From NCBI RefSeq assembly GCF_000208865.1, contig NC_018391.1, positions 2,177,014 through 2,241,013 on the forward strand: a stretch of DNA of 64,000 nt, read 5' to 3'. A program made the position numbers and the translations under genes. The notes beneath the pieces are model-generated. The model was given only the letters and a program-made list of their open reading frames with translations. It ran no database searches and had not been told where the DNA came from. Each line of letters starts with the position of its first letter. The stretch's first letter is position 1. The DNA comes from Neospora caninum Liverpool. Its lineage: Eukaryota > Apicomplexa > Conoidasida > Eucoccidiorida > Sarcocystidae. Of the stretch, positions 47,586 to 60,254 are shown piece by piece.

Positions 47586-50500
47586 TTATGTGGCGGCTGA
47601 TCGCTCCCGACAGACGTGTATACCAGCAAGTGAATGCATGCCGTCAACCTCTTCGTGTACTCCTCTTCCTGTTTCTCCTTGGGATGCATTTCGCTGACCT
47701 GACGCCGGCTTCGCCTCCCGCCAACGAGCTGGAAGCACACGCTGATGATTGGCCAGATGTCCTTTAGGATTCCATGGACCCCCGCTTTCTGCGTCACCCG
47801 AGGCAAATCGCTTCCACCACAGAAAGGTGCCTTGTTGGAACGGACCAGCGAGACGGTTGAGCCAGCTTCCACTATCTTCCTGCGCTTGGTTACTGCCTTC
47901 TGCGCCGTCTCGCTGCTGTACATACATTTCGCTCTCAGCTTGCAGGCCCGCTCCCTCGTCCAGACGCCACGCGTGCGTACCGGCAGTCCGAGCTATGCAG
48001 CTCTCCTCACTTTCTGCCCGTCGCTCTCTCCTCAGGTGTCTTCTCTCTATCGTCCTTCTCCCCAGAGAAACCCGCGGGACCGCTACACCAGTCCCAAGAG
48101 ACCGTTCTCGCCTTCCAGGCGGTGTACAGTGTGCCCAGCCAGGTGGAGCTCGAGGCCGCCCGCGTGCCTCTTCTTCGAACGGTCTAGCATCCGCGCTCCT
48201 TCCCACCTCTCTCAAATTTGCTGGAAATGGGGGTTCACGGCAACACGAAGCAGCCGAAACGTCCCCAGGGGATGCATTGTTGTTTCTCGGGCAGGCGACA
48301 CTTCGATCTCGGACTTCTGCTGGACCGGCGGACGATGAGGGAGGCTCGCAACCGGGGGTGCTCCGACGAATATCATTTCCGCCCTGGTCATTATTTTGGG
48401 CTGTGGCTGGTTCTCGCTGATTTTGCCGGGAGTTCCACGGTTGGATTGTTCCCCGCCCTTTCTTGCCTTGTTGACGGTTTTCCGGTCCTCTGGTCGGCGA
48501 TGCCGCTGCTGTAGAGACAGGCGCAGTGGGGGCTCTGCGAGAGTTCTTGGGCATCCCCTGCCTTTTGACGTTCTGCTCGCTGCGACCCACGATTTCCCCG
48601 GATCGTTCGGCTCCTCTACCTGATGTGTCATCAGCATTTTTCGCCTTCTCGAAGGTCGCCGCTTCATCAACCGCGGTGGAAGGCACGTTGCCACCGCACG
48701 ACAACGACGCCCGCTTTGCGTCGGCCTCAGACAGATGGGGGCTTGCCGACGAGGCTGATGGCGTCTGGGTGCTTTCGGTGTCTAAGAACGCCAAGCTGTC
48801 CGCGGCGGTGCGCTTCACGGCGCCTCCATAGGGTCCAGAGAGCCTTGCCGCGCCTGTGCGTGTGTCACATGCCTCGGGCCAAGCAACCGGCTGAGCGACA
48901 GATCTTCTGCCGCCGCGTGGCCAAGCCACGCATGCGCCTGTCGAGCCCTGAGGCACCACGCCTGCTCGGAGCCGAACGTCATCCTCGTTCACTTGCGCAG
49001 GACGACCAGGAATGCCAGAAAAGGGACGGGTCGGGTCAAAGTCTCCGTCACGACTTGCAGAGCCCTGTCCACGTTCGTGGCACAACTGGTTGCGAGCACT
49101 CGCGGCTTGGACGCCAAAAGTCGCAGTGGGCCGACAGACACGGCCTCGCAAAAACGATTTCTCGCAGTCTAACTGTGTGTCCTTCAAAACACCGGAGTTC
49201 CCTTCCTTGGAGGTTCGCGCTTGAGAGTCAACCGTCTCGTTGCTGGTTCTCTTTCCTGCCCCGGCGCTGATAAGGCCAGTGCCCGCTGCGTCGCTCGACT
49301 CTTGGCTCCAGAAGGAGGACGCAAAAATGGCTATGGAAGAAGCCTGCGAGCAGCCAATAACAAGAAAAGAAATCTAAAATGGAGACAGCAATCGAAACTC
49401 GCAACCCGGGGGGACACATGCCAGGCAAGTATGCGGAACCGCACACTCGGTAGTCAATCGCGTCCTGGCAGGGTGACACGGAGAGCGGGAAGAAAAGAAA
49501 AGTGCCAAGAATCCAAACGGATTTTATAGAAGTGTGTGATACGCCGTATGATACGGAAAGCAAAAAAGTGAACGTCTCTCCTGCAGTCCCTTCTCGCCGT
49601 CCATTGTGTGTCGACATGGTGATACTCTTCGTATTATTCCTGGTGTCCTCATGACATTTCCAGTCACCGGCACGTAGCTACGTATCGGACTTCGGAGACT
49701 CTCGACCAATTTGCGTTCCCGGCGACCTGGGACAGTGCATAAGCCCCCGACCTTGTCCCCCGCCGCGGAGAAAAAACCTAGAGATATTTAGACGACGCGG
49801 TTTCCACTCAGAGGAGGCGCGCAGCTGGCTCTTTAAAACGTACGTGGATTCCCGTGTTGTTTCCGGCGTTGTCAGCGCCGAAAAGGTCTCCAGGTGCCTT
49901 GGTAGAAGGCGTCGAGGCGCCTGATGCAGGCCTTCGCATTGGCTGGAAGAGAAGAAACTGAACGCAAATGGGAGGCGATAGGCGCATCACCTTGCACGAT
50001 GGGAACAGCATAGGCATATCTCTGCAAAACACGACCATCTGTGCATCTAAGTTGAAACCCAGTTACATAGTGTAGACGCTAAGTTCCCGGCGAAACATGC
50101 CTTGTCTTTGAAACACTTCCCTTCTCGCCGTTAGTAACCCATATTCAGATGGATTCTTGATCAAAGCTACACACACGTCAACGCCGACATCGAGATGTTC
50201 TCAAGTAAACGTACAGACAGCGGCTGAGTTTTCTGATGATGTGCCCCAACTGGAATGCGTATTACACTAGAGTACGTGCACGCACGTCGATTCACGTCTC
50301 CCCAAGCGCACATGTAACGACGGTGCGAGGTGTGCAAAATGCGGAGACATCTCAGGATACCGTGTGCCGAGTTCCTGAAGCATCTGCTGTTTCGCTTTTC
50401 CCCCGGCGGCTGGGCCACTGTCAACGCCCTCCACGCACCTGGTTAGCGTTGTGCTCTCTCTCCGTCCGACAGCCGGCTTCCCTCTGTGCACTGTGGGAGA

Positions 50501-53500
50501 GTGCGTCCGGGGTGGACCTGAGCACAATACGTCTGTGAGCCCTTCCGCGTGCAGCGCCGATTCTCCGGACCAGTGGTGAAAGGCCTTCCTCCTCGGCCAT
50601 CTGTTCAAAGTCTCGTTCCGTCCCCCTCACGACAGATCGAGCGATTCTGGTTCTTTTTCTCAGGAGAATCTGCTTTTGGTCCTCTTGGCGGTCGTCGCTT
50701 TCCTCTCTGGCAGCTCTGGATGCACGACCACTTGCCGACGGTTCACCAGCTCCTCGGGCACCAGCGGTTCGTCGCCCATGCGACACGCCCCGTCGTGTCG
50801 CCTCTTCTCCTTCAGCCGCGGCACAGTCTCCGTCGTCGCCAGACGGCCCTCCGATCACAATGGAGACGGAATGGACACTTTGCCGCATTTGAGAAGTGGG
50901 ACAAAACGAAGGAGACGAAAGGGGTGACGTGGAACAGGGAACGAGAGACGCCGCAGAAGGTGAACCTGCGTGTGGAGAAGAGAGCGTTTTGGTAGGGCCA
51001 GAGAAGGAAGCAGGAAGGCAGCTTGCGGTTCGCGTAGCAGACCCGGAAAGGCTTGAAGAGAGCGACGAAGAGGTGCCGACGACTACACAGGCTTCCAGTG
51101 AGGGACAGTGGACGCTCCAGGCGTCTGAAGTGGATCCATCTTCATCTTGTTCGAGTCGGGTGTCTTGTCCCATCTGTTTCGTCGCGTTGCTGCTCTCCGG
51201 AAGAACACCATCTTGAACGAGTTCTTCCTTCATTTCCTCCCTCTTGCCCTTTTTGTCATCGTCCTTTCGCGGACTCACGGAGACTACAGGAAAACCGGAA
51301 AACGGAGGCGAGCAGGTAACTCGCGTACAACACTCTTCGCTCGCTCTGCTTTTAAACGGAACGCTTGGGGTGGGATATTCTGTGGCGTTGCTCCAGCGTC
51401 CTTTATCGTGGGGGAGATTATGCGTGGACTCCCTGTCCGTCTGGTGACTCGAAAAGGCCTTCCCGTCCAGCTGCCTCCTCTCGTCACTCCTTCCCGCGCC
51501 TGCTTCATATCCTGCCGTGACCGCTTCGCCTCGCTTATCCGGCGTTTCCTGTGCCGCAGGGATCGTCACTGAGCTCCCTTCAGCTCGGGCAGGGACAGCA
51601 GAGCCAAACTCTCCAGCATCCTCCAGAAAGTCCGCCGTATCTTGAACGTCCCATGCGGCACTCAGCGAGGTCATGCGCTCCCTTGGCGCATGCGCTTCTC
51701 CGTCTCCTTCCGATCCTTCAGCAAGCAAAGCGGTGGAGCGCCGCCCTCTGTCCCTCGGCTCTGGGCCACAGGAGAGTCCAACGTGTTGATGGAGAGGAGA
51801 CGCATGAGTTGGTGAAGGACGATGAGATTGTGGAGACGAACAAGGGGAAGATCTCGTAGTCACAGACGGAGATCTCGAGGTATCGGAGATGGAGCGTGAC
51901 GCTCTGCATGGTTTGCGACCAGGCACCGGGGAAGGTTGCCGGCAAGGTCCCAGCGAAGACAGCAATGAATGCGGATGAGTCTGGGACCCGTTCGCGTTTG
52001 TGCGTTCGGCATCTGCTTCCCTCTCCCTGTCTCCTTCTGTGCCGATTGAGCCACGCGCCGAGACACAGCCAGGGGAAGTCGCAGTCGACGAGGGAGGCGA
52101 GGAATCTTTTGAGCAGGAGGCTAACGAACAAGGCGACGAGGCGACTCGAGCCCTCCACATGGATTGAAGTGAACCCTCCAGGGTTTCGTTTTGCTCTTTG
52201 TCGCCCACATTAGCATCTCCATCTCGGTTCGTCTTTGCCGTTTGTCCCCTCTTCTCAAGGATAAGTCTCCCCAATCCCTGCTCTCGTTCTGTTCCAGCTT
52301 CTCCCTCTTCTTCGTCGGCGACCGACTGAGAAGAGGTGGAGTCGCTGGAAAGAGGAAGAGGGGAAAGATCCCTCATTGGCAGCGCCGCTCTTCCCTCTTC
52401 TTCTTCTCTGTTATCCCCCATCTCTGGCTTCTCCTCTCTCGCCACCGGTACCAGGTTGTCATATAGAGTTCCTTCGGGGTCGAGGCAAGTCGCCTGCGCC
52501 TGTCCGCCCTCTTCCTCCTTACCTCTGTGCTCTCTTTCTCTGGCCGCTGTTTCTGTATCGCTACGCGGGGCCTCAGTTCGAGAGCCGGCCGGGTTGCCTT
52601 CCCTAGGCGAGTGTCCCTTTTTGTTCCTCTCTTCCAGTTCCTTTTCGAGGATCGTGCACACACGAGCAGTGAAGAGGCTGGTGCTACACCGCACGACTCG
52701 CGAAGAAATCGGGATTTTCAGTTGCGGCAGCCGGAAAGCGGGCGCGGAAGGGCGGCTTGCCAGCAGCGGCTGCTCGTTCCTGCCCCCAGCCACGAGGAGA
52801 GGATAACGGATACCCGGTACATTCCCCTGACACCGCTCGGCGTCGCAAGGAGTGGGTTGGCGTTGCAGCGGATCCCTCTGCCCTCCTCGACAAGTCGTCA
52901 GTGAGCAGGAACCCCTGTGGCCTGACAGACGTACAGCTGACTGCTGAAAGCCGGACGCCTGAACGCCAGCAGTTTCATCCGCGCCCGCCTCTCGAGGGCC
53001 TCCTTTCCCTGAACCTGGAGCGCGAACGAAAGCCAAGCGCGACGTCCGGGCGTCGGCGCTCCCCCTGTCTTTGCTCGTGCCTCGCTCTGTCGCTGCTGGC
53101 TTCGGACAAGAACCCCACGAGAAATGAACAGTGCTCGGGTTCTCGCGACTGGTCGCGACGTGTTGCAGCTTAACAGAGGAGCGAGACTGGTTCTTCTCCA
53201 GTAAGGACGCGATCCCTTCGCGCGCTACCCGCACCGGCGCCAGGTCCAGACGGGGAACGCCTGGAGGCAGCCTGAGCTTCCGACGGGACAGTGGGGACCG
53301 TCGCTGTGTCTTGGCTTCGACTGAACCCTGCTCGTGCTCTAGCGCTTCTTCCGAGTGTCTCTGTTCCTCTTGATCCCGGAGCGAAGGCGAAAAGGCACGG
53401 CGTAAACCGCTGTTGCCCGTCGCCAGATGGACCCTCCGGCTTTCTTCGGTTCTCCCATCGTCAGGCTCTGGGACTCTGTCCCTGGCTTCCGCGCCCTCTG

Positions 53501-56500
53501 TCTTCGTCTCGTTCTCCTCGTCGTTTCCCCTTTCCTCTGTTTCACCTCCAACGGCTGTCTCCGTTCTCTTCCGATGGTTGGCCTCTCCTCTGTTCGGCCC
53601 CTCAACGTCTCCCGCTTCAGTCGCCTCACGTTGCATGTGTGGTTCGGACCATCCTGGGACGAAGCGTTTCTGACTGAGGTCCTCTTTCTGGTGAGCACAC
53701 ATCCCGTCACTCTGATTTCTGTTGATCCGCCGCGTGGGAGGTTTCTGCTGTCCATGTTCACATGCGTCAAAATCGTGCTCGCGCACGCCTCTGTGTTGGC
53801 AGGCACCTTCTGCCTCTCTGGCGTTGCCTGGCAAGCAACCGTTTCGCTTGGAACTTCGTTCGAGATCTTCCTCGTCGTTCGCTTCAGACACAGAAGGCGG
53901 GGAAGAGAGGGATGATGCCCGGGAAAAGGAGGGAGAAGATGGAAGGCGGTGCGGAACCGTACGTCCAGACGAAGGCGAGCAAGAACGGCCATTAAGGCTG
54001 GAAGGGCGGCTCGGTGGCTGTACTTCTCGAGGAAGAGAATCCGACGAAGCAGATGAGCTTCGCAGCGTATCCCTCTGTCCACGCGATTTGCCTCTGGCGT
54101 CTCCCTCTCCTCCGCCCTCCAAAGTGCAGGCAGAAGACGCAGCGATGGCACGCTCGGGCAAAGGTTCACTGGAAGGAGTCGGTGCACTCTCGGACGTTGC
54201 CGGATTCACCAGGCTCACTGGATAACCACGGGGAGACGACAAGGGCTGAGGCGATGCTCCAGCTGAGGAGAAAGAAGAGACAGCAAATTCCAGTTTTTCA
54301 TCCCCGACAGACTGTAGTGGGTTCTGTCTTTCTCCGACGGTTTGTATTGGAGAAGAGGCTAGCGTGAGAGTCGAGCAGATCGCCATGGCGAGCGTGGGCT
54401 GGGGGTGAGGCATGCTGCGGCGAGAAGAGGGACAGAGACAGGAGGACGAGGACGCATGAGACGACGCGCCGTTTTCAGTTTCTTTTTCTTGCTCGTCGGT
54501 GCCACGTGCCCTCAATGAGACGGAAGCATCCTGTCCGGGAGAACCACGCTCAACGCATTTCTGGTCCTTCTGCCCCCAATTCATGCACCTGTCGTGCACG
54601 TCTCCACCACAGTCAGCACGCGGTCGCGCTCGTACGTCGTCCTCAGAAGATGAAACACATTCATCGAGTCGCTCGAAGCGAACAATGACGGGAGGCAGGA
54701 ACCGCCTGGGCGGCTCCTCTGGGATCTTTTCTGGGGCCCGCGACTGCGCCAGAGGCATTCTCGCCGCTGCCTGACGCTGCACACATGCATCGAAAGAGAA
54801 AGACTGAGATGAGGAAAGACAGGCAAAGGGCACTTCAGGAGCAACACAAGCACAGCGGTCTCACTCGTGAAAGGCCACATAGGGGAGGAACACACGAGAA
54901 AGAAAAAACGCAGAGCTCGAGTCTTTTTGCCGTCAGTCCCGCGTTCACCTGCAGCCTTCCTGTCCGCTCTCCTCCCCGTTCTCAGAATACAACGAGCGAC
55001 AGAGACAAAGAAGCAAGAAAGACCCAGGGATCTCTGAAGAGAATGGTGGCGACTCCAGAGAGGCCTCTGACACCAGAGACATAGGTAGCCCTGTAGTCGA
55101 CGGCCTTTCCGCAATCAGGAATGCATGCGACGGGTTGCATTTCAAAGAGTGAAACGGCCCTGTGTTCGCGTTCACAGAATCACAACGGAGAGCGAGTTGC
55201 GGGGAAGTCTACACGGCCCCCCTCCAGTTTAAAAGAGGGTGGCAGATGGGAAATCCAAGAAGCATCGATAAAACACAAAAGTCCGTCTTGAATACGAAAA
55301 AATCCAGTGCCGACGCGCAGCCATCACACCCAGGTTACAGACACAAGAGGCTAGCCCCATTCCAGCTGAGACTGCGGAACCACCCTCAGGTGACTCCGCG
55401 GTCGTGGCCTTGCTTTTTCCGGCAAAACAGAGACGTCAGCAGCAGATCCCGAGGCGTAGAAACGCTATCTCCATTTCGCCTGTTTTCCGGCACTTCACCA
55501 GAAGAGCCATTTTCCCTCTGCGACTGCAAAAGACGACGGAGGACCGCCCAGTGCGTCGTGGAGTGCATCAGCTCCGTACCTGCCTTCTCCTTTCCATCCT
55601 TCTCTCCAGCTTCTGCTTCAGGGCGGCGACTCGACCCACAGGAATGGCTTTCAAACTTTCTGAAAGGTCTGGGTTCCCCGGTTTTTTCTCGTCGCTGGAA
55701 GCGTCGTCTTCGGCAGACGTGTCAGCGTGTGTCTCTTCCGGTCCAGGGGAAAAAACGCGTGCCGTTTCGGGTTCCTCACGTGCACATCCGCCCGTCGTGA
55801 GAGGTTGTTTCTTCACGCGAGCTGCTCCAGAGGCCTCGCCCCCAGACCCCGCGGCTACCCGTTGCCTACCTCGAAGCGAACGTCTGCAGACCTCAGCTTC
55901 TGTGCCATGGAGTGGCGTTTCCTCCGTCTCCCGACACGGCGCCCGCTTTGAGTGAAGAAGCCGCTTCCTAGTGTCGACCTCCTTCCAGCTGCGCTTCGGT
56001 CCATCTTCCACATTTCCCTCTGGTCTGTCGCGCCTCGCCCGCGTCGCGGATGCTCCGACAGAATGCGCCCTTTCCAGCAGACGCGGTGGAAAACTTCTTT
56101 CTGCCCTCAACGCCAGCTCAGGAGGCGAGGAAGGAGATGAGGAAGAGGGTCGAGGAGCCGAACACAGTGAGGAGCAAGAAGATAACGGAGAAGGCGTGGG
56201 CGCGCTTTTCTGGCGCCGTGGCGTGATCTCAGGCAACGAGCTAGACGATCTATAGATGTGGCACGCGTCTTCGTCACCTGGAGACGCGGAAACGGACTCA
56301 AGCGTCTCCCAAAGACCCCATGGACCACAGGCAGCGGAACGTTTCCCCTCTACGGGATTTTCAAGGCAAAGGCCGCGCTTCCCTGAGCGCGTTTTGCTGA
56401 GGGTCTGTCTCCCGCGTTCCTTCTCTTCGATTCGCGGCGCTCCGCGTCCATCAGGGAGTACGCGGAGAGACGCCGGATGGTCCTGTCGCGACACCTGAGT

Positions 56501-56827
56501 GGACCCGGAGGCTGGCAACGGCCCGAGCGCATCTTGTTCGCTGCCGATGCGTCGAGTGCGCTCTGTCTGCAACGATTGTTGTTCTTTCGGCCCCAAAGTG
56601 GTGCCCTCGGTTCGAGAGCTTGGGGCGGGAGAATAGGCGCGACGCTCTCGGGAAGAAGGGAGACAAGCACGGAGGTCCTCTGGAGCTGTCCCTGCGTCCA
56701 CTCCGGCAGGTGTCTGACCATTCCTTCCTGGCGCGCCGACCAGCGACGAGGCATCCGTTCCTGCCGAACAAGGAGGCGTCGGCATCGGGGGTTCCCGCAC
56801 CCCCTCTCCTGCGGGTTCCCTCTGCAT
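47586..56827 (-). CDS. Very large, mostly disordered protein of unknown function
   Basis: Minus-strand exons: 56827-55580, 54803-50439, 49942-49844, 49343-47586; every junction is phase 0 (donors gtacgg, gtgcgt, gtacgt; pyrimidine-AG acceptors), giving about 2,489 residues. The ATG at 56827 is the first in frame; an earlier 5' exon cannot be excluded. Exon 1 ends in a basic coiled-coil segment (ALKQKLERRMERRRQ). Exon 2 is 4.4 kb of Ser/Pro/Glu/Arg-rich sequence with a few denser patches: RFLPPVIVRFERLDECV near its start, VVRCSTSLFTARVCTILEKE in the middle and a basic patch (RKRTRIARSVVRGTERDF) near its end. I recognise no domain, signal peptide or membrane segment. The last part of exon 4 is ambiguous: on the same strand a second frame (47923-47351) is also open and looks at least as protein-like (DIWPIISVCFQLVGG), so a further intron or a different end is possible. 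Neighbours give no hint of role. Confidence 0.62.
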
Positions 56828-59800
56828 CTCGCTCGCACCAAATGTTTGGAAAGAAACACAAAGCGTTGGGGGGTCACCTGGAACGCCAGGGAGCAGAGGA
56901 GATGAAAAACAGTGGCCTTGCGCAGGCAAACCTTCTGCCGTTAACAAGGAGGCCCAGATGCCTTTCTCTCAGCTTTGTGTGCAGCAGACGATGCGTCTCG
57001 TATAAAGGGTGATCCGTCTCATAGATTCGAATCAATGCGGCGCCTCCGCTTGAGTCTGGTTATACATTTTCCTCGTGTTCCGTGAAGCGGCGCATCTGGG
57101 CCCCTTGCTGCCCCCGAAAAAACCTGGCGCCTGGTCTCCTTCCTCCCGTAAGTCTCAAAGGCTCACGCGCGCCTTGCGCCGCTTTCTTCTACTACGCGCT
57201 CCTCGACCAATTTTTTCCCGGCGCAACGCCCCTTTCCTGGAACGGAGAGAACACCTCTTTTGCTCAACTCCCGGATGTATTTCTCCACATGCACGCAAAA
57301 AAGGAATCTCCTAAACGGCAGAAACGTGGGGAAAGCTCCACTCTTTGTCGGCAGGCTTCCGCAGTCCTCTCAACCGTATCTCCTCGCGCAGGTTGCGGGT
57401 TTCGATGGCAGTTAGAAATAGCGGTCCGGAGCCCCGACAGCGTTACAGCGCGGTAGCGGAGGTTTTTGCTTGAGCGAAGGGTGCGAAAGCACACAGAGCA
57501 TCTCATGAGCGAAGACGTATCAGCTGAAAACGAAAGCTGAAGCACGGCGAGAGAGCTCTGCGAGGCCCCACGTCAGACGGCCGGTCGCGCGTGAGTCGAG
57601 GGAAATACGGCGACGTCGGGCATCAGACAGGCAGCTCACGTCCGTTGCTGGGTGTCGGTTGACACGATGACGGACAGGGAAAGATCCAGAACCGTCTTTT
57701 CTTTGTTCACGCGCCAAGGAAGAGTGAGACGGCAGGGAGCCGCGGAACAAGCAATCGCACTCAAGCAGAGCTGGAGCTGCCAGGCCGCGTGAGGGTCCGC
57801 GTGGTCGACGGAGAGAAATCCACGTCCCCGCCCCCCGCATCCATGCAGGAAGGCCGACGGGACTGGATGTGGCTAGAAACAATTTCCAAACTCGGGAAAA
57901 GATGCATATGCGAGAACAGGTGAATGTCACAAGGAAGGCCGAAGCCAGTGGCGCGAAAAGATGTGCTTCATCGTCGATCTCTTCTCGGGCCACGCGCCGT
58001 GTCGGTTGCAACGGAGCCCTCGCGCTTTCCCGGTTGTCTTTCAATTCGAGAGTTTTCCCCCGCCAATTTGTCTCGAAAAGGCAGCAACAGAGTGGAAAAG
58101 CCGATGTCCGTTTTTCTCGGACGCAAAATATGCAGATGCGTGGCAAGGGGTCCAGACAGTTGGGGCTAGACAACTCGATGCGTGAAACTCACGGTTGTCT
58201 TGCTCGCGCGGTGTCTTGAGGCTCCTGCATATATAAGTCCCTCGAGCGGAAAATGCGCTTTCTGCTCCCGCGGAAAACGCAAAGTCGGTTTTCTCTGTGG
58301 TTTAGGTGCTGCAGGAGCCCAGTCGACTGGCCTGACGTCTGCATCAGCGCGAGGTCTCCAAAGGACTGCTGGAGCGTTTTGACCGACACCACAGGAGTCG
58401 ACTCGCCGCAGAGAGACACTGCAACGCTTTCAGCCCACACTCGGGCATGGCCCAGCCGCACCGAGGCGCCACGAGAGGAACGCATGAGCACCCACCACCA
58501 GCCTGCCAGAATCTGTGTCTGTGCGCACCCCAAAAACAGAAGAACCTTCGTTCTTGAGCGGGGAATTCAGGCGTGGGAAGAGGCACCGGAAGCGAGGGAC
58601 ACAAGGCAAACTGAGGGAGTGAAGCCATAATTTGGGGGGAGTCCGCACAAGCGCCGTGCCGCTCAACTAGCCGTTCATCCCGCCGGGAGAAGGAAATGGG
58701 TAACTTGCGTGCACTGTCGCCATCTTTTTACGAGTCAGAGGGTCCGTGAGTTTACAGAGACGTGCAGTTCGTGTAGGCCTGATATTTCCGTTTCAGCTGT
58801 GCAGCGCCTTGCGGAAACTGCAGCTGTCCTCGAAACGAAATCGCCTCAGGTATCTTTGTCGGAATCCTGGAAGCAAGTGACCCTCATCAAGTGGAAACAG
58901 AGGATGCCCGCGGGGCTCCTCGGACCGACGGCGCACACTCTTTTCCTTTCCTCCAGCGTGGTGATAAAATGCCGTTTTTCGCGGCTGTCTCTTCACGGTG
59001 GACCGACAAAAAACAGCTTGTCTGGACACTCCGGGAAGTTCAACTCTCGTATAACAGTTTCGGGCGACACAGTTTTAGCGACTAAGAATGTGACGCGCGT
59101 CTTGGCGTGCGTTCGGCCGCTCCTGCGTATTTCTCACGCAGTCTGGGTCATGTGTAGAGCGACTTCGAGCCGTCACACGCGCAGGACCGGAACTCGAAGA
59201 AAGAAGTCCAAAGTGTCGTGAATACTGACTGTAGTTTTCGAGAGCCTTCCTGTGTATGAAGACCGAGAGTGGCGTGCGCGATACTGGTGTGTGGCCAGGG
59301 TTGAAGACTGCCATCTGCGGAGTGCTGTACGGTATATGACTCAAATGCCTTCCCCGGAAGCACGATGTGGTTTTGTTCATACCTCGAGCCTTGCAAGGCC
59401 TCTGCCATCCGTGCATTTGGTTACCAAAATTTGTTTTTTCGTGTTTTCCACAGAGGAAAGCGCTTCGAGCGGGGTACCAGCGAGCGGATAGAGATTAGAG
59501 GACGAGTGGTGAACACACGGGTTCTCCACTTGATGTTCCTCGCTCCAGTTTTCATATTAACGCCGATGAAGCTATTCTCAACGCCTTCCTGTAGTAGCGG
59601 TGGTCGCCTAAAGATAAGGTGTACGAATTTTCCTACCCGCATTTCCACAAACACCGATAAGCGGCTGTTCCACAGAGGAAACGAGAACCTGCACAGCGCA
59701 TGGGAGGAGATTAGGAGAAAGTCCTCCAAGCAAGTTTCTGGGTGAAAACACAATCCCTACGGCATGTGGGCACTTTGCGCTGTCTTCGCAAAGAGCCGGT

Positions 59801-60254
59801 GGCTCTGTTGTTTGAAATTTTAGACAGGACGGCCATGCCGGTTTCGGTACACCATTGCAACTGACGCAAAGATACTGCATTTTTGGAGGCCATCGTAGGG
59901 ATCCAGAGATGCAGCCGTGACGCAACCAGTTGCTGAAAAGTGCTCTGGAATAGATCAAGGTGCCGCATGAAAGGCATGACGAGGACGGGTCCAGTTCAGC
60001 ATATGTTGGAGCAGTCGATGAGAATGCACGTTTCTTGGTCCACAACGAGGCAGTTCGGCCATGTACACGCTCACAAAAGCAAGCATGAAAATCAAAGCAC
60101 CAACAGAAGGGGCTAGAAGTGACCGCAGTGAGCACGGTTCATGCACGAAAGTCGAAATCGATAGAGTCAACGTGTGTTTCCGGAGAGGCGAGAATCATGG
60201 AAAGCGACGGATCGAGGGGGGAAAGCTAAAGTGCATGTTCTCGTTCCAGTTTTA
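56828..60254. other. Interval between the disordered-protein gene and the kinesin gene
   Basis: About 3.4 kb between the ATG of the minus-strand disordered-protein gene (56827) and the kinesin stop (60255). It should contain the promoter and 5' UTR of the former and the 3' UTR of the latter. Short open frames occur on both strands (for example 58709-59221 plus and 57520-58173 minus), but none shows a motif, coding-like composition or joinable splice sites, so I call no gene. Confidence 0.5.

Noticed and set aside
47749..48420. 223-residue plus-strand open frame
   Set aside because: Antisense shadow of exon 4 of the disordered-protein gene; no start context or motif.
57520..58173. 217-residue minus-strand open frame
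   Set aside because: Cys/Arg/Ser-rich without motif or joinable splice sites; probably chance in GC-rich 5' flanking sequence.
58229..58240. catatataag as a TATA box
   Set aside because: No supported gene starts nearby, and coccidian promoters generally lack TATA boxes.
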